Of a DNA stretch of 64,000 bases, positions 43,701 through 53,412 are shown piece after piece (positions within the stretch are counted from its first letter, which is position 1; every line of letters starts with the position of its first letter). The DNA is from Streptomyces sp. NRRL B-1347 (GTDB taxonomy: Bacteria; Actinomycetota; Actinomycetes; Streptomycetales; Streptomycetaceae): contig NZ_JOJM01000037.1 of NCBI RefSeq assembly GCF_000720325.1, positions 62,001 to 126,000 on the forward strand. The letters run 5' to 3'. The notes below the pieces were generated by a model. It was not told the origin of the DNA. It ran no database searches and was given only the letters and a program-made list of their open reading frames with translations. Position numbers and translations under genes: made by a program.

Positions 43701-46700
43701 GGTGGCGCAGGACGCCGTAGCCGACGCCGCCGTCGGGGACGGCGCGCCGAGCCTCCTTGGCCGCGCGCAGCAGCCGTCCCACGTCCCCTGACGCGGGCAC
43801 GCGCACCGGGTACTCGCTGGTGAACCAGCCCACCGTGCGGGCCAGGTCGAGGTGTTCGCGGCCGTGGCCCTCCATCGTGACGGTGACCGCGTCGCCGCCG
43901 ACGCCCCAGTTCCGCAGGGTGAGCACGAGCGCGGCGAGGAGGACCTCGTCGACTCCGGCGCGGTAGGCCGCGGGCAGGGTGGTGAGCAGCGCGTCGGTGG
44001 CCTCGGGCGAGGCCACGGTGACCGAGCGGTGGGCGGTGGCGACCGTGTCCCGCGTCCGGTCCAGGGGCCGGGCGCCGAGGCGGGGCGCGGCGTCGAGCGC
44101 GGCGCGCCAGTGGTCGAGTTCGCCGCGCCGCGCGCCGGATGTGCCCTGTTCGGCGAGGAGGGTCGCGTGGCGCCGCCACGACGCGCCGGCCGGGGCGAGG
44201 GTGCCGCCGGTGCAGGCCGTGTGCAGGTCGGGCAGCAGGACGCGCCAGGAGACGCCGTCCATGGCGAGGTGGTGCACGACGACGAGCAGGCGGTCCGGGG
44301 CGTCGTCGCCGGTCCGCACCAGGGTGGCGCGGAGCAGGTCGCCCGAGCGCGGGTCGAGTTCACCGGCGAGGTGCTCGGCGAGCCCGGTCACGTCCTCGTC
44401 GTGCACCTCGGTGACGTGCACCTCGTTGACGACGGCTCGCACCGTCCCGCGGGGCAGCACCTCCAGGCCGTCGTCGGCGCGCAGCCGCAGCGCGTCGTGG
44501 TGGTCGAGTACGGTCTGGACGCCCTTGGCCAGGTCGGCGTGGGCGAGTTCGTCGACGCTGAGGACGGTCCACTGGGCGTATCCGGCGACGGTGTCCACGT
44601 CCGGGTGCGGGTCGAGCAGGCCGCGCACGATCGGCGGCGCGGGCACGGGCCCGGTCGGGTCGTCCGCCTCCTGGGCGCCGTCGTCCACCGCGTCCGCGGA
44701 CGCGGCCAGGGCGGCGAAGCTGCGGCGGGCCAGCAGGTCGCGCGGCCGCAGTTCGAAGCCCTTGGCCCGCAGTCGGCTGCTGACGGTGATGGCGGTGATG
44801 CTGTCGCCGCCGAGGGCGAAGAAGTCGTCGTCCACGCCGACCCGTTCGACGTCGAACACCTCGGCGAGGACGGCGCACAGCAGGCGTTCCCGCTCGGTGC
44901 GCGGCTCCCGGCCGCCGCCGGTGGCCGCGGGCGCGGGCAGGGCGGCCCGGTCGAGCTTGCCGTTGGGCGTGACGGGCAGTTCGTCGAGGACCACCACGGC
45001 CGCGGGCACCATGTGCTCGGGCAGCCGCTCGGCCAGATGGGCGCGGACGGCGTCGCCGGTGACCGAGGCGGCCACGACGTAGCCGATCAGACGGGACGAG
45101 CGCACCGTGGCGGCCGCGGCGGTGACGCCGGGCACCGCGCCGAGCGCGGCCTCGACCTCGCCGGTCTCCACCCGGTGGCCACGGATCTTGATCTGGCCGT
45201 CGCCGCGGCCGAGGTACTCCAGGCCGCGTCCGGGCACCCACCGGCCCTGGTCGCCGGTGCGGTACATCCGCTGCCCCGGCGCGCCGAAGGGGTCGGCGAC
45301 GAAGCGCTCGGCGCTCGCCCCGGGCCTGCCGAGGTAGCCGCGGGCCAGGTGCGGTCCCGCCAGGTACAGCTCGCCGACGGTGCCGTGCGGTACGGGCTGC
45401 AGCGCGTGGTCGAGCAGGAGGACGCGGGTGCCCGCCAGCGGGTGGCCGATGGTGGGCTCGTCGCCGGTGATCCGTGCGGTGGTGGCGTCCACGGTGGCCT
45501 CGGTGGGCCCGTACATGTTGCGCGCGGTGGTCCCCGAAGCGGCGACCTTGCGCCACAGCGCGGGCGGGGTGGCCTCGCCGCCCAGAACGAGGAGCGTCGG
45601 GCGCAGGTCGAGCAGGCCGCCGTCGACCAGCGGCGCGGCCATCGACGGCGTGGTGTCCACGACGTCGATGCCGTCGCGGGCGTACGCGGCGAGCAGGGCG
45701 TCGGCGTCGCGCGTGGTCTCGGCGTCGTAGACGTGCAGTTCGTGCCCGCACAGCAGCCACACCAGGTGGTCGAAGGCGGAGTCGAAGGCGAAGGAGTAGG
45801 TGTGGGCGACGCGCAGCCGCCTGCTCGCGGCTGCCTCGGCCTCGGCGACGACCGTCGCCTTCTGGTGGTGCAGGAGCGCGGCGAGGCCGCCGACCCGGCC
45901 GAGGACGCCCTTGGGGCGGCCGGTCGAACCGGAGGTGTGGATGACGTAGGCGAGGTGCTCGGGGTGGCTGGGCGCGGCCAGCTCGTCGGCCTGGAGCGGC
46001 GCGTCGGACCGTCCGGCGGCCTCGTCGAGCAGGGTCGTCCACGGCAGTCCGTCGAGCGTGCCGTCGGTGAGGACGAGGGCGGGGCGGGTGTCGTCGATCA
46101 GTTCGCGCAGCCGCTCGGCGGGGTGCGCGGCGTCCAGGGGCTGGAACGCGGCGCCCGCGGCGAGGACCGCGAGCAGCGCGGCCACCAGGTCCGCGGAGCG
46201 GGGCAGGGCCAGGGCCACGATGTCGTCGGGCCCGATGCCGCGGGCCCGCAGCGCGCGGGCGACGCGGTGCACCCGGCCCGCCAGGTCCCCGGCGGAGAGG
46301 CGTTCGGCGCCGCACACCAGGGCGGTGTGCGCGGGGTTGGCGGCGGCCGTCGCGGCGAAGGCGGTGGGCACGTCCACGGGCGTGCCGGGCAGGGCGGGCG
46401 GCGCCCAGTCCGCGAGGAGCCGGTCCGCGTCGTCGGTCAGGGCGATCCGTCCCACGGGCAGGCCGTCGGTGAGCCCGGCGAGCAGGGTCCGCAGGCCGGT
46501 CAGCTTGGCGTCGACCGCGGCCTGGTCGTTGCTGCGGGCGTCGACCTCGAAGCCGAACAGCAGGCCGCCGTCGCGGGTCGGCAGGACGCTCAGGCCCATG
46601 TCCTCGGGCGGGCCGCCCGCGACGTTGCGCATCACTCCGGTGGACCCGGCGAAGTCGAGGGTGAGGTCGAACGCCTTGAGGTTGATGCCGCGGCCGTGCA

Positions 46701-47757
46701 GGAGCGCGCCCGCGCCGGGCACGCCGAGGTCACGGGGCAGGTCCTCGCCGCGGTAGCGCTGGTGGTCGCGCATCTCCTTCATGGCGGCGGCGACCCGGCG
46801 GCTCAGCTCGCCGAGGTCGTCGCCGGGGCGCACGGTCACTCGCAGCGGCAGGACGTTCACCGCCATGGCGGGGGTGCGCAGTTCGGTCGAGCCGGTGCGG
46901 CACATCAGCGGCAGCGCGAACACCACGTCGGTGCGGCCCAGCATGCGGTGCAAGAACGCGGCGTATCCGGCGATCAGCGCCTCGCCCCAGGTGACGCCCG
47001 CCTCGTCGGCGAAGGCGCGCAGCCGGGCGACCTGACCGGCCGGGACGACGGCGCGGGCGGTCAGGGTGCGGTCGGGCGGCCCGGCGGCGGTGTCGACGTC
47101 GCCGAGGTCGGGCAGCGGGGTGAACCGCTCGACCCAGTAGGCGCGGTCATCGGCGGCCCGGTCGCTGTCCCGGTAGGTGCGGTCGGCGGCGACGAGTTCG
47201 GCGAAGGAGCCGAAGGCCGACCTGGGCGGCTCGGTGCCGCGCACGAGGGCGGTGTAGCGGGCGGCGGTGCGCCGGGCGAGCATCGCGGCGGTGTAGCCGT
47301 CGAAGATCAGGTGGTGGCCGAGCTGGGTGTACCAGACCTCGTGGTCGGACAGCCGGATCACCGTGCGTGAGTAGAGCGTTCGTTCCACCATGCCGCGACA
47401 GGTCTCGCCCGCCCGCGCGCGCTCGGCGTCGACGAGCGCGGCCGCGGCGGCCGCGGGGTCGGCGGCACCGCTGACGTCGACCACCTCGGGTGCCGGGACC
47501 GGCTCGTCGCTGACCGACTGCCGCGGCCCGTCCGGGGTCTCGCGCACCCGCAGCCGCAGCGTCTCGGCCTCCTCGGTGGTGGCGCGGACCGCTTCGACCA
47601 GGGCGGCCACGTCGACCGGGGCGTCACCGGATATCTCCACGACGTCGCCGACGACGTAGTACGGCGAGTCCGGTTCGAGGCGCTGGGCGTTCCAGATGCC
47701 CAGCTGAGCGCTCGTCAGGTCGAGCAGCCCGTCCGAGGACACGCGTGCGGTGCTCAA
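37774..47757 (-). CDS. Non-ribosomal peptide synthetase, C-A-PCP-E-C-A-PCP-E-C
   Basis: The 3327-residue enzyme starts at a TTG at 47757, six bases after GGAGAG. Domain markers in order: C1 HHLIFDG near 151; A1 [15 protein letters not shown] near 611; PCP1 [13 protein letters not shown] near 980; E1 [11 protein letters not shown] near 1164 and LLNYLGRF; C2 [10 protein letters not shown] near 1616; A2 [15 protein letters not shown] near 2077; PCP2 [13 protein letters not shown] near 2451; E2 [11 protein letters not shown] near 2634; and a final C3 HHVLSDGWS near 3039. All catalytic His residues are present. C1 should accept an aryl group from the separate carrier protein. Two epimerases predict two D-residues. 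There is no thioesterase; the terminal C domain probably releases or links the product. By eye the A1 pocket has acidic residues, hinting at a basic amino acid. Confidence 0.95.
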   Translation of the reverse strand: MSTARVSSDGLLDLTSAQLGIWNAQRLEPDSPYYVVGDVVEISGDAPVDVAALVEAVRATTEEAETLRLRVRETPDGPRQSVSDEPVPAPEVVDVSGAADPAAAAAALVDAERARAGETCRGMVERTLYSRTVIRLSDHEVWYTQLGHHLIFDGYTAAMLARRTAARYTALVRGTEPPRSAFGSFAELVAADRTYRDSDRAADDRAYWVERFTPLPDLGDVDTAAGPPDRTLTARAVVPAGQVARLRAFADEAGVTWGEALIAGYAAFLHRMLGRTDVVFALPLMCRTGSTELRTPAMAVNVLPLRVTVRPGDDLGELSRRVAAAMKEMRDHQRYRGEDLPRDLGVPGAGALLHGRGINLKAFDLTLDFAGSTGVMRNVAGGPPEDMGLSVLPTRDGGLLFGFEVDARSNDQAAVDAKLTGLRTLLAGLTDGLPVGRIALTDDADRLLADWAPPALPGTPVDVPTAFAATAAANPAHTALVCGAERLSAGDLAGRVHRVARALRARGIGPDDIVALALPRSADLVAALLAVLAAGAAFQPLDAAHPAERLRELIDDTRPALVLTDGTLDGLPWTTLLDEAAGRSDAPLQADELAAPSHPEHLAYVIHTSGSTGRPKGVLGRVGGLAALLHHQKATVVAEAEAAASRRLRVAHTYSFAFDSAFDHLVWLLCGHELHVYDAETTRDADALLAAYARDGIDVVDTTPSMAAPLVDGGLLDLRPTLLVLGGEATPPALWRKVAASGTTARNMYGPTEATVDATTARITGDEPTIGHPLAGTRVLLLDHALQPVPHGTVGELYLAGPHLARGYLGRPGASAERFVADPFGAPGQRMYRTGDQGRWVPGRGLEYLGRGDGQIKIRGHRVETGEVEAALGAVPGVTAAAATVRSSRLIGYVVAASVTGDAVRAHLAERLPEHMVPAAVVVLDELPVTPNGKLDRAALPAPAATGGGREPRTERERLLCAVLAEVFDVERVGVDDDFFALGGDSITAITVSSRLRAKGFELRPRDLLARRSFAALAASADAVDDGAQEADDPTGPVPAPPIVRGLLDPHPDVDTVAGYAQWTVLSVDELAHADLAKGVQTVLDHHDALRLRADDGLEVLPRGTVRAVVNEVHVTEVHDEDVTGLAEHLAGELDPRSGDLLRATLVRTGDDAPDRLLVVVHHLAMDGVSWRVLLPDLHTACTGGTLAPAGASWRRHATLLAEQGTSGARRGELDHWRAALDAAPRLGARPLDRTRDTVATAHRSVTVASPEATDALLTTLPAAYRAGVDEVLLAALVLTLRNWGVGGDAVTVTMEGHGREHLDLARTVGWFTSEYPVRVPASGDVGRLLRAAKEARRAVPDGGVGYGVLRHLDPEAGAELAATPPPDVLLNYLGRFAQLTGIGWRLPERDAFAVTEPEGKALEQVLALNCFVHEEGAPRLAVEWTAATEVLPAAAVTALQEAWAAALDALAEHARHTPGGLTPSDLPLVDLDQDAIDALERTGRVTDVLPATPLQLGLSFHTLVRDDQDTDVYVVQAVTTLVGELDPDRMAEAARELLRRHPALRVYLGTAGDDVVQVIPADVALDWRQDDRFDEAVRAELARPFSPERPPLIRFLLSRVGPHEHKLVITNHHALLDGWSMPLVGRTLLAIYAELGGGPAAPVAPPLQEYFRWLAGRDHQASLAAWRTALEGVDDATRLAPASTVTGVERPGRVSVDLGREFSDRLRAFARAQGVTLTTVLQTAWGLLLGRLTGRRDVVFGCPVSGRPAEVDGVESMIGQLGTTIPVRVAHPQDRTARDLMADVHAQSVALADHHHVGLPAIQRAVGVGELFDTMLVMENFPLSSRKRTPLAPGLDLTGVDITDATHYALTVIVIPDDAITIGLGYQPSAFAETTVRDYGRWLHHLLREIVADPARPAVRLPALDPDERQRMLRTGTEVVPAKTRGHWLEEFAAWVRHKPDAEALVCRDRSLSYAELDREANRLAHALIARGVRPQDPVAVLLGRDVEMTVALFGVAKAGAVYVPLDPSYPRERLTFMLDDIAPAAAVTTGAELPAEADVPVLRLDDPATLAAAPETDPAEARAKLTDDALAYVIYTSGTTGRPKGVGVTHRGVPDLIALQEEVVGVTEHDRYLHFASTSFDVAFWQTMVPLLSGGTSVIAPEEVRVPGDELLDYIVEHRVTGVNLLPSFLAAMPDDRTVDPDVFFVVGAERLDPALARRWGTGRKALFNAYGPTEVTINSVTWHYEQDDPGPLPIGRPDPNVRAYVLDGGLQPVGVGVTGELYLGGPSVARGYLGRPGLTSERFVADPFAAPGERMYRTGDLVRWRPDGQLVFLGRVDHQVKVRGFRVELGEIESTLTRHPAVRASAVIVREDRLVGYVIPTDGADLDTAEVRAYLAGELPDHMVPTAFVELDRLPLSPSGKLDAAALPAPEIAAAARRAPATEAEAVLLRVFQDVLGTEDIGPDDDFFAIGGDSIVSLQVVSRARRKGLGLTARDVFEGETVAGIAARARALDGGAGPVTGDAPLTPVMRDLLRRAGTAADGFCQWVEICVPAGGDETTWRSVLDALLARHDVLRAQLVADALRVPEAGAVTAADVLTRVRADDGDLRALVDAHVAAAREAMDPRTGPLLRAVWVDAGPERPGRLVLIAHHLVVDGVSWRVLLDDVQHAYSGGALARHGQSFVGWARTLRDADRRAELPHWQRMTVTQALAAPLDPARDTVATAAHHELRLDAATTRALITTLPAAYRSTPDAVLLTALAQALHAWRGTPEVLVALESHGRPTSVDLSQTVGWFTAVHPVRLDASDDVRAVRERLRAQGDGLGHGILTAAGLLDPVTPEVAWNYLGQFPGAPTAETPWQPAPDADPLGSGGTGELPLPHSLMVNALVRDDALGVRITWPSALFTAAEIEDLGERLRAALVRTAAAPEISALDGGRPIAEVQPLTPLQEVMLRHARTERPDPYTVQSTFTLAGPLDVDALRAAGTGLLARHPNLGAVFPADLAVLPESPRPDFRVSDGPADEVLAADLAEPFDLAEGPLVRLTVIRRGPDLADLVLTTHHVLSDGWSAPRVLTELFALYAAHVRGEDADLPAPVPFGNYLRWRADHEPDLDVWAAELDALPEGDHLGGGEPGPSWQEPTLIGFDAPLVAELAQLAARRGLTQNTLVQGAWAVLLARRSGRADVCFGAMVACRPPEVEGIEEIIGLLANTVPVRARLGGTLAETLSDLQARQRALVEHQHVALTDLERLTGRHRLFDSLVVFENYPVDPDRLREPAPGLTVVGTRFREATHHPVTLTVMPDGDGWTGVLAHRAGVDVEGLADELLDLLRDLGAHLDADVRDLLEDR

Positions 47758-47758
47758 T

Positions 47759-48544
47759 TCACTCTCCTTGCAGTGTGGGGACGACCATCGGCGTGTCCGT
47801 CACGGGGTCGGGGACGATGATGCTCGGCAGGTCGAAGACGTCCTTGATCAGCGCGGCGTCCACGATGGCGCCGGGCTCGCCCTCGGCGATCACGCGGCCG
47901 TCCTTCATGGCGACCAAGTGGTCGGCGAAGCGGCACGCCTGGTTGATGTCGTGCAGGACGGCGATGACCGTGCGGCCCTCGTCGCGCAGCCTGGCCAGCA
48001 GGCCGAGCAGTTGGTACTGGTGGGTGATGTCCAGGAAGGACGTCGGTTCGTCGAGCAGGAGGTAGGGGGTCTCCTGGGCGAGCACCATGGCCATCCAGAC
48101 GCGTTGGCGCTGGCCGCCGGACAGCTGCTGCACCGGCCGGTCGGCGAGGTCGGCGACTCCGGCGGCGGCCATGGCCCCGGCGACGGCCTCCTCGTCCCGG
48201 GGCGACCACAGGGCCAGGAGCGACTGGTGCGGGAAGCGGCCCCGGGCCACCAGCTGGCGGACCTTGATGTCCTCGGGGGCCAGCGGGTCCTGCGGCAGGA
48301 AGCCGAGCTGCTTGGCCAGGGCCTTGGTGGCGTAGCCGCCGACCTCGCGGCCGTCGAGCTCGACGTGCCCGGTGTCGGGGCGGAGCAGCCGTACGAGCGC
48401 CCGCAACAGGGTCGACTTGCCGCAGGCGTTGGGGCCCACGATGGCGGTGAACGCGCCGTCGGGCACGTCGAGGCTCAGCCGGGTGGAGACCACGCGGTCC
48501 CCGTAGCGCAGGGTGATCTCCCGCGCGGTCAGGCGTGCGGTCAC
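47759..48544 (-). CDS. Iron-siderophore ABC transporter ATP-binding protein (FecE/FepC type)
   Basis: The 261-residue protein has Walker A GPNACGKST (37-45), Q-loop LGFLPQD, signature LSGGQRQRVWMA, Walker B YLLLDEPTSFLD and the H-loop VLHDIN, all intact. The sequence type (DIKVRQLVARGRFPHQ, LARLRDEGRTVIAVLHD) is that of iron-siderophore importers. The GTG at 48544 overlaps the stop of the permease gene (GTGA), and one base separates its TGA from the NRPS start. It powers uptake of the ferric siderophore through the two permeases. Confidence 0.95.
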   Translation of the reverse strand: MTARLTAREITLRYGDRVVSTRLSLDVPDGAFTAIVGPNACGKSTLLRALVRLLRPDTGHVELDGREVGGYATKALAKQLGFLPQDPLAPEDIKVRQLVARGRFPHQSLLALWSPRDEEAVAGAMAAAGVADLADRPVQQLSGGQRQRVWMAMVLAQETPYLLLDEPTSFLDITHQYQLLGLLARLRDEGRTVIAVLHDINQACRFADHLVAMKDGRVIAEGEPGAIVDAALIKDVFDLPSIIVPDPVTDTPMVVPTLQGE

Positions 48545-49584
48545 GCGCGCCTCACCTCCTTGGTAAGCAGCCAGATCAGATAGCAGCCGCCGATCGCGGT
48601 GCTCACCACTCCGACGGGCAGGGAGACGGGCGCGAGGAGCATCTGCGCGATCAGGTCCGCGCCCTGCAGCAGGACCGCGCCGGTCAGCGCGGCGGGCAGC
48701 AGCGGCACGCCGGGCGCGCCCGCGAGCCTGCGGCCGATCTGCGGGGCGGCGAGCGCGATGAACGCGATCGGCCCGGCCACCGCGGTCACCGTGGCCGTGC
48801 AGCCGACGCCGACGAGGACCATGAGGAGCCGCAGCCGGTCGAGGCCGACCCCGGTGGTCACGGCGACGGCGTCACCGAGCGACGCCTGGTGCATGGCGTG
48901 CGCCCGCGTGGCGATCAGGGCCAGCAGGACGCCGATGACCGTGAAGGGGATGCCGACGTCGTCCCAGTCCACGTCGTTGAGGGAACCCGCGCTCCAGCCG
49001 ACCGCGGCGATCGCGACCTCCAGGTCGGCACGCAGCACGATCCACGAGTTGAGCGCGGTCACCATGGCGTTGACGGCGACGCCGATCACCACCAGGCGCA
49101 GACCGGAGAAGCCCCGGTCGTAGGCGAGGAGGTAGATCGCGGCGGCGACGACGAGACCGCCGAGCACCGAGCCGACGGCCAGTTGCGTGGAGGTGCCCGA
49201 GAGGACGGTGAGGGCGACCAGGGCGCCGGTGTAGGCGCCCGAGTCGAGGCCGATCACGTCCGGGCTGCCCATCGGGTTCCGGGTCAGGTTCTGGAAGAGG
49301 GCCCCGGCCACGCCGAGCGCGGCGCCGAAGACCACCGCGGCCAGGACCCGCGGCAGCCGCCAGTCCTGGATCACCACGGAGGGCTCGGCCCCGCTCAGCG
49401 CGTCGAACACCTCGCGAGGGGTCGACCAGGACGCGCCGTAGCAGAGCCCCACCAGGCCGAGGGCCAGGATCAGCACGGTCAGGACGGCGACGAGCACCAC
49501 CGTGCGGCGTTCGACCCGCAGCCCGTACGCGCTCACTGCGCTCCCCCGCCGGGTGCGTACGGCGGTCGTTTCCCGCGTGTTCAC
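48541..49584 (-). CDS. FecCD-family iron-siderophore permease (second)
   Basis: The 347-residue membrane protein has the FecCD pattern: RLPRVLAAVVFGAALGVAGA then LFQNLTRNPMGSPDVIGLDSG, VGWSAGSLNDVDW, and TAVAGPIAFIALAAPQIGRR near the end. About nine to ten membrane segments are expected. A Thr/Arg-rich cytoplasmic N-terminus precedes the first segment. Start GTG at 49584 overlaps the stop of the other permease (GTGA). It forms the membrane channel with its neighbour as a heterodimer. Confidence 0.94.
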   Translation of the reverse strand: MNTRETTAVRTRRGSAVSAYGLRVERRTVVLVAVLTVLILALGLVGLCYGASWSTPREVFDALSGAEPSVVIQDWRLPRVLAAVVFGAALGVAGALFQNLTRNPMGSPDVIGLDSGAYTGALVALTVLSGTSTQLAVGSVLGGLVVAAAIYLLAYDRGFSGLRLVVIGVAVNAMVTALNSWIVLRADLEVAIAAVGWSAGSLNDVDWDDVGIPFTVIGVLLALIATRAHAMHQASLGDAVAVTTGVGLDRLRLLMVLVGVGCTATVTAVAGPIAFIALAAPQIGRRLAGAPGVPLLPAALTGAVLLQGADLIAQMLLAPVSLPVGVVSTAIGGCYLIWLLTKEVRRA

Positions 49585-50624
49585 AGCGCCCCCGCCCCGT
49601 GGCGGCGGACCGCCCAGATCAGCATGGGTCCGCCGAGGAAGGCGGTCACGATGGCCACCGGCACCTCGCCGGTGGGCAGCAGGACGCGCGAGCCCATGTC
49701 GGCGACGAGGAGCAGGATCGGGCCGAGCACCATCGTGTAGAGGATCAGCCAGGGCACGGAGCCCCCGGCGGGCTTGCGGACCAGGTGCGGCACGATCAGG
49801 CCGACGAAGAGGATCGGGCCCGCCACCGCCGTGGCCGCCCCGCTGAGCACGGTGATCAGGACGAGCGCCGCGAACCGTACGCGGGCCACGCCCGCGCCCA
49901 GGGTGTGCGCCACGCTCTCGCCGAGGCTCAGGACGTTGAGCGCCCGGCTCAGCAGCAGCGCGCCGGCCAGGCACAGCACGATCGCCGTCAACGGAAGGGC
50001 GAGCGGCGCCTGTTCGCGGGCCGCGAGCGAACCGACCGACCAGAAGCGGTAGGTGTCGAAGACGTCCGGGAGCATCAGGCGCAGGCCGAGGGCGACGCCG
50101 TTGAGGACCGCGGTCAGGGCGACTCCGGCGAGCACGAGACGCAGCGGCGAGTGCCGCCCGACGGCGGCGACGAGCAGGGCCGCGAGCACGGAACCCGTGA
50201 CCGCGAAGCCCAGTTCGCCCGCCTGCCCCCCGGCCAGGCCGAGCGCCGAGCCGATGGTGATGGCGAACCCGGCGCCCGCGGTGACGCCGAGGATGCCGGG
50301 CTCGGCCAGGGGGTTGCGGGCCAGCGTCTGGATCAGCGCGCCCGCCACCGCGAGGGCGGCGCCCACCGCGATGGCGAGCAGCGCGCGGGGCGCCCGGACG
50401 TCCCGCACGACCACGTGGTCGTCGGTGCCCTGGAAGTCGAACAGCGCCCGTACGACCTCCGCGGGCGGCACCGAGCGGGCGCCGACGCCGATGCTGATCA
50501 CGGCGACGGCCGCGAGCAGCACCAGGCCGCCGACGAGCAGCCCGATCCGCGGCACGCCCCGCTCGGCGGGTGCCGCCTCCCGCCCGGTGGGTGCCGCTTC
50601 GGACGCGCGGCCCGCGACGGTCAC
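49581..50624 (-). CDS. FecCD-family iron-siderophore permease (first)
   Basis: The 347-residue protein is the partner permease: VRAPRALLAIAVGAALAVAG then ALIQTLARNPLAEPGILGVT, FWSVGSLAAREQAPL, and AVAGPILFVGLIVPHLVRKP near the end. It has the same length as the other permease but clearly different sequence, so they are ancient paralogs. The Glu/Ala-rich N-tail is cytoplasmic. Start GTG at 50624 overlaps the stop of the binding-protein gene (GTGA). Confidence 0.94.
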   Translation of the reverse strand: MTVAGRASEAAPTGREAAPAERGVPRIGLLVGGLVLLAAVAVISIGVGARSVPPAEVVRALFDFQGTDDHVVVRDVRAPRALLAIAVGAALAVAGALIQTLARNPLAEPGILGVTAGAGFAITIGSALGLAGGQAGELGFAVTGSVLAALLVAAVGRHSPLRLVLAGVALTAVLNGVALGLRLMLPDVFDTYRFWSVGSLAAREQAPLALPLTAIVLCLAGALLLSRALNVLSLGESVAHTLGAGVARVRFAALVLITVLSGAATAVAGPILFVGLIVPHLVRKPAGGSVPWLILYTMVLGPILLLVADMGSRVLLPTGEVPVAIVTAFLGGPMLIWAVRRHGAGAL

Positions 50625-51616
50625 CGCTTCAGGAGCGGAGCGAACGACTCGTCGATCGCGTCCAGGGTCTGCATGGCCTGCCCGTAGGTCGCGGCCTCGG
50701 TGTAGCGGATCGGGAAGGTCTTCTTCGCCTTGACGGCGGGGAGGTTCTTCCACAGCTTCGAGTCCATGACGTACTGGACCGACTTCGGGACGCTGCCGTC
50801 GGCCATCACCGAGTACGTGATGGCGTCGGCGTCGCGCAGGGAGGCCGGGAGCTCCTCGATGGAGGGGTACTCGCTGACCGCGCGGGAGCCAGGGCCGGGC
50901 TTCTTGACCTTGCCGTAGTACTTGGCGCCGACGTCCTCGGCGATGTTGGTGCCCCAGGAGCGGCCGAACTCGCGCTGGAAGGTGCCCTTGGCGGACTCGC
51001 CGTAGGCGCCGACGTGGCCGAGCTTGAGCTTGGGCAGCACGTTCTTGTACTTCTTCGCCAACTCGGCGGCCTTGGCCTCGTACTTGGACTGGAGGGCGTC
51101 GAACTGCTTGAGCGAGCCCGCCGCGTCGGCCTGCTTGCGGGACAGGTCGCGCCACGCGGACGGGACGGTCGGGCCGATCGCCACCACCGGGGCGATGGAC
51201 TCCAGGCGCTTGACGTCGATGTCGCCGAGCACCGGGGCGGGGACGCCGATGATGATGAGGTCGGGCTCCGCCTCGGCGATGGCCTCGTAGTTGGTCTCGG
51301 TCGCCTGCTCGCCCGCGACCTTGGGGAGCTTCTTGTAGGCGGCCAGGTCCTTCTTGCTCATCATGGGCTCGCCGCGCTTCCACGACGAGATGCCGACCAG
51401 CGGGGCGTGGGCCTCGATCATGACGGGCACGGCGTAGCCGGTGGCGACGACGCGCTTCGGCTTGGCCGGGATCTTGATCTTGCCGTTGTCCGCGGCGAAG
51501 ACCCGGGTCCCGCCCTTGTCCGAGGCGTCCGACTTGTCCTTGGACGAGCCGCATCCGGTCAGTACCAGGCCCAGCGCGACGGCGCCGACCAGGCCCGACG
51601 ATCTGCGTATCGACAT
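50621..51616 (-). CDS. Iron-siderophore substrate-binding lipoprotein
   Basis: The 331-residue precursor has a lipobox LVLTGC (Cys22), so it is a membrane-anchored lipoprotein. The mature protein is of the FepB/FhuD-type class III fold: KRVVATGYAVPVMIEAHAPL, EAIAEAEPDLIIIGVP, and the long central helix AGSLKQFDALQSKYEAKAAE, then PSIEELPASLRDADAITYSV. It captures the ferric siderophore outside and delivers it to the permeases. The ATG at 51616 has AAGGAGCTCC upstream. It lies 109 bp after the reductase gene. Confidence 0.94.
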   Translation of the reverse strand: MSIRRSSGLVGAVALGLVLTGCGSSKDKSDASDKGGTRVFAADNGKIKIPAKPKRVVATGYAVPVMIEAHAPLVGISSWKRGEPMMSKKDLAAYKKLPKVAGEQATETNYEAIAEAEPDLIIIGVPAPVLGDIDVKRLESIAPVVAIGPTVPSAWRDLSRKQADAAGSLKQFDALQSKYEAKAAELAKKYKNVLPKLKLGHVGAYGESAKGTFQREFGRSWGTNIAEDVGAKYYGKVKKPGPGSRAVSEYPSIEELPASLRDADAITYSVMADGSVPKSVQYVMDSKLWKNLPAVKAKKTFPIRYTEAATYGQAMQTLDAIDESFAPLLKR

Positions 51617-51724
51617 GTGGAGCTCCTTGCTCTTTCGGGGAGGCCGCCTCGTGGGCGGCGTTTCGGGGAGGGGGGAAGGCCGAGCGGTGGCCTTCCGGGG
51701 GGCGGGCGGCGGCGTGCCGGTCGG

Positions 51725-52579
51725 TCAGTGGTCGTGCTCGTCGTCGAAGTCGGCGACGCCGCGCTTCCAGTAGCCGGTGATGTCGTGGTCGGCCTTCTCC
51801 AGGCCCAGTTCGTCACGGACCCAGCGGCGCAGCGGCTTGATCTGCCCGGCCTCGCCCGCGACCCACACGTAGAGGCGCTCGCCCTCGGGGACGGTCACCT
51901 CGGTCACGGCCCGCGCCAGGGCGTCGCCGGTGCCCGGCGGGCGGTCGCCGCGGTGCAGCCAGCGCACCTCGACGCCTTCGGGCGCGGCCAGGTCGATCTC
52001 CTGCGTGGCGTCGGCGACTTCGACGAACGCCCAGCCGCGCGCGCCCCTCGGCAGCTCCTCGAGCCAGCGCGCGATCGCGGGCAGCGCGGTGATGTCGCCC
52101 GCGAACAGATAGCGGTCGTAGGCGTGCGGGACGATCAGGCCGCCGGGCGGGCCCGCGAGGTGCACGACGGCGCCCGGCTCGACCTCGTGGGCCCAGTCCG
52201 ACGCGAGGCCGCCCGCGTGCGGGACGATGTCGATGTCGATCTCGCCCGCGACGGGGTCGTAGCGGCGCACGGTGTACTCGCGCGAGGTGGGCGAGGGCCG
52301 CGGCCAGCGCAGCATCGACCCGTTGGGCTCGGGCAGGCGCAGCGAGCCGTCCGGCTCCGGGAAGAGCAACTTCACGTGCTCGTCCGGCGAGTGGGCCTCG
52401 AACCCGGCCGCGCCGGGCCCGCCCAGGGTCAGGCGCAGCAGACCGGTGCCCACCATGGCGGTGCGGACGACCTCGGTCTCCCGGATGCGGATCGGGTAGC
52501 CCACCTTCTCGGCGTGGCGGCCCGCACGGACCTCCGCGATGCGCTCCAGGTGCCGGTCCCGGTGGTCTTTGAGCGTCAT
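51725..52579 (-). CDS. Siderophore-interacting protein (FAD-dependent ferric reductase)
   Basis: The 284-residue protein is of ViuB/SIP type: N-terminal FAD-binding part with REYTVRRYDP (the RxYTxR flavin motif), GEIDIDIVPHAGGLASDWAH, PPGGLIVPHAYDRYLFAGDI, then TALPAIARWLEEL and the C-terminal VAGEAGQIKPLRRWVRDELG and GYWKRG ends. Such enzymes reduce the imported ferric siderophore to release Fe(II). The ATG at 52579 overlaps the TGA of the carrier protein gene. Its C-terminal His-rich end (DFDDEHDH) is unusual but short. Confidence 0.95.
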   Translation of the reverse strand: MTLKDHRDRHLERIAEVRAGRHAEKVGYPIRIRETEVVRTAMVGTGLLRLTLGGPGAAGFEAHSPDEHVKLLFPEPDGSLRLPEPNGSMLRWPRPSPTSREYTVRRYDPVAGEIDIDIVPHAGGLASDWAHEVEPGAVVHLAGPPGGLIVPHAYDRYLFAGDITALPAIARWLEELPRGARGWAFVEVADATQEIDLAAPEGVEVRWLHRGDRPPGTGDALARAVTEVTVPEGERLYVWVAGEAGQIKPLRRWVRDELGLEKADHDITGYWKRGVADFDDEHDH

Positions 52580-52815
52580 GCGGCGCCACCCGTCAACAGC
52601 GCGGTCCAGTGGCCCAGTTCGGGCCGCTCGGCCAGGTCGGGGAACTCGACCGCGGCCGCCCCCGCGGCGCGCCAGCGCTCGATGAGGGTCATGATCCGCA
52701 CCGAGTCCAGACCGTGGTCCATCAGGTTGTCGTCGGGCGCGATCTCGGCGGGGTCGCAGTCGAGCAGCTCCGCGACGTCGGCGCGGATCCTCTCGGGCGA
52801 CAGGGTCTGGTTCAT
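52576..52815 (-). CDS. Stand-alone aryl carrier protein (ArCP)
   Basis: The 79-residue protein is a carrier domain with the phosphopantetheine Ser in DHGLDSVRIMTLIERWRA. The LDSVR(I/M) form is typical of the aryl carrier domain of EntB-like proteins rather than ordinary PCPs (GGDS). It should hold an aryl acid such as 2,3-dihydroxybenzoate or salicylate and pass it to the first C domain of the NRPS. It is the first operon gene, with AGGAG before the ATG at 52815. No isochorismatase part and no aryl-AMP ligase is attached or nearby. Confidence 0.9.
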   Translation of the reverse strand: MNQTLSPERIRADVAELLDCDPAEIAPDDNLMDHGLDSVRIMTLIERWRAAGAAAVEFPDLAERPELGHWTALLTGGAA

Positions 52816-53135
52816 CGGGTGGCTCCTGTGGGAATCGGTGCCGACGGCGCGGTCGGCACGGCGGCGGTGGTGGTCTGGCGGCCGAGTGGCCCGCACGCCG
52901 AGGGCCCGACCGGCGCGCGAGGTCGCGCCGCCGTCGGCGAACAGGCTCTGCGGGATGCCGCGCAGGGCGGCGGTGGGACGGGAACAGCACGGAGTGGGCG
53001 GCGCGGTATCCACGTCACGTCAGCGCGTTGGCCGGATCTGGCCGATCCACGCCGTGCCGAATCGCCGCGGCCGCTCCGAAAACTAGGGCGACCAGCCCCG
53101 AAACCCCCGCAATCCACGCATACTCCCCCGCTCGC
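52816..53135 (-). other. 320-nt leader of the siderophore operon
   Basis: Between the iron box and the carrier protein start lie 320 nt without a recognised gene. One minus-strand open frame (53117-52812, GTG start with GGGGGAG upstream) ends exactly in an ATGA overlap with the carrier gene. Its third-codon GC is low for this genome and it resembles nothing, so I leave it uncalled. The region may instead form leader structure. Confidence 0.45.
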
Positions 53136-53154
53136 TCAGGTAAGGCTAACCTAA
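53136..53154. promoter_or_regulatory. DmdR/IdeR iron box
   Basis: TCAGGTAAGGCTAACCTAA matches the 19-bp actinobacterial iron box TTAGGTTAGGCTAACCTAA at 17 of 19 positions. It lies upstream of the whole siderophore operon, and a TTGCAT -35-like element stands about 17 bp before it on the minus strand. Repression by an iron-loaded DmdR/IdeR protein is expected. Confidence 0.88.
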
Positions 53155-53412
53155 CTACTTATGTGCGGTGTATGCAAGTGATCTTCACGCCGTACGGCCT
53201 CGTACGACACGACTTCACGCCACGGGAAGCCCACCCCTCCACAGCCCGCCAGGTGACTGCGCGTCACATGCCGTCGAAGATCGCCCAGTCGATGCCCACC
53301 GGCATACGGGCGCGCGGCCTGACGCGCACAAGGGGAGCCGACAGAGGAGCATCGCGGGACACCTGAGCGCCGCGGGGAACGCCCCGCTCACCCACGGGCC
53401 GCCCTCACGCCA

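Noticed and set aside
43852..47370. 1172-codon plus-strand open frame opposite the NRPS gene
   Set aside because: It is a high-GC antisense shadow: composition is Gly/Val/Arg/His-rich with no domain, and the minus strand encodes complete NRPS domains here.
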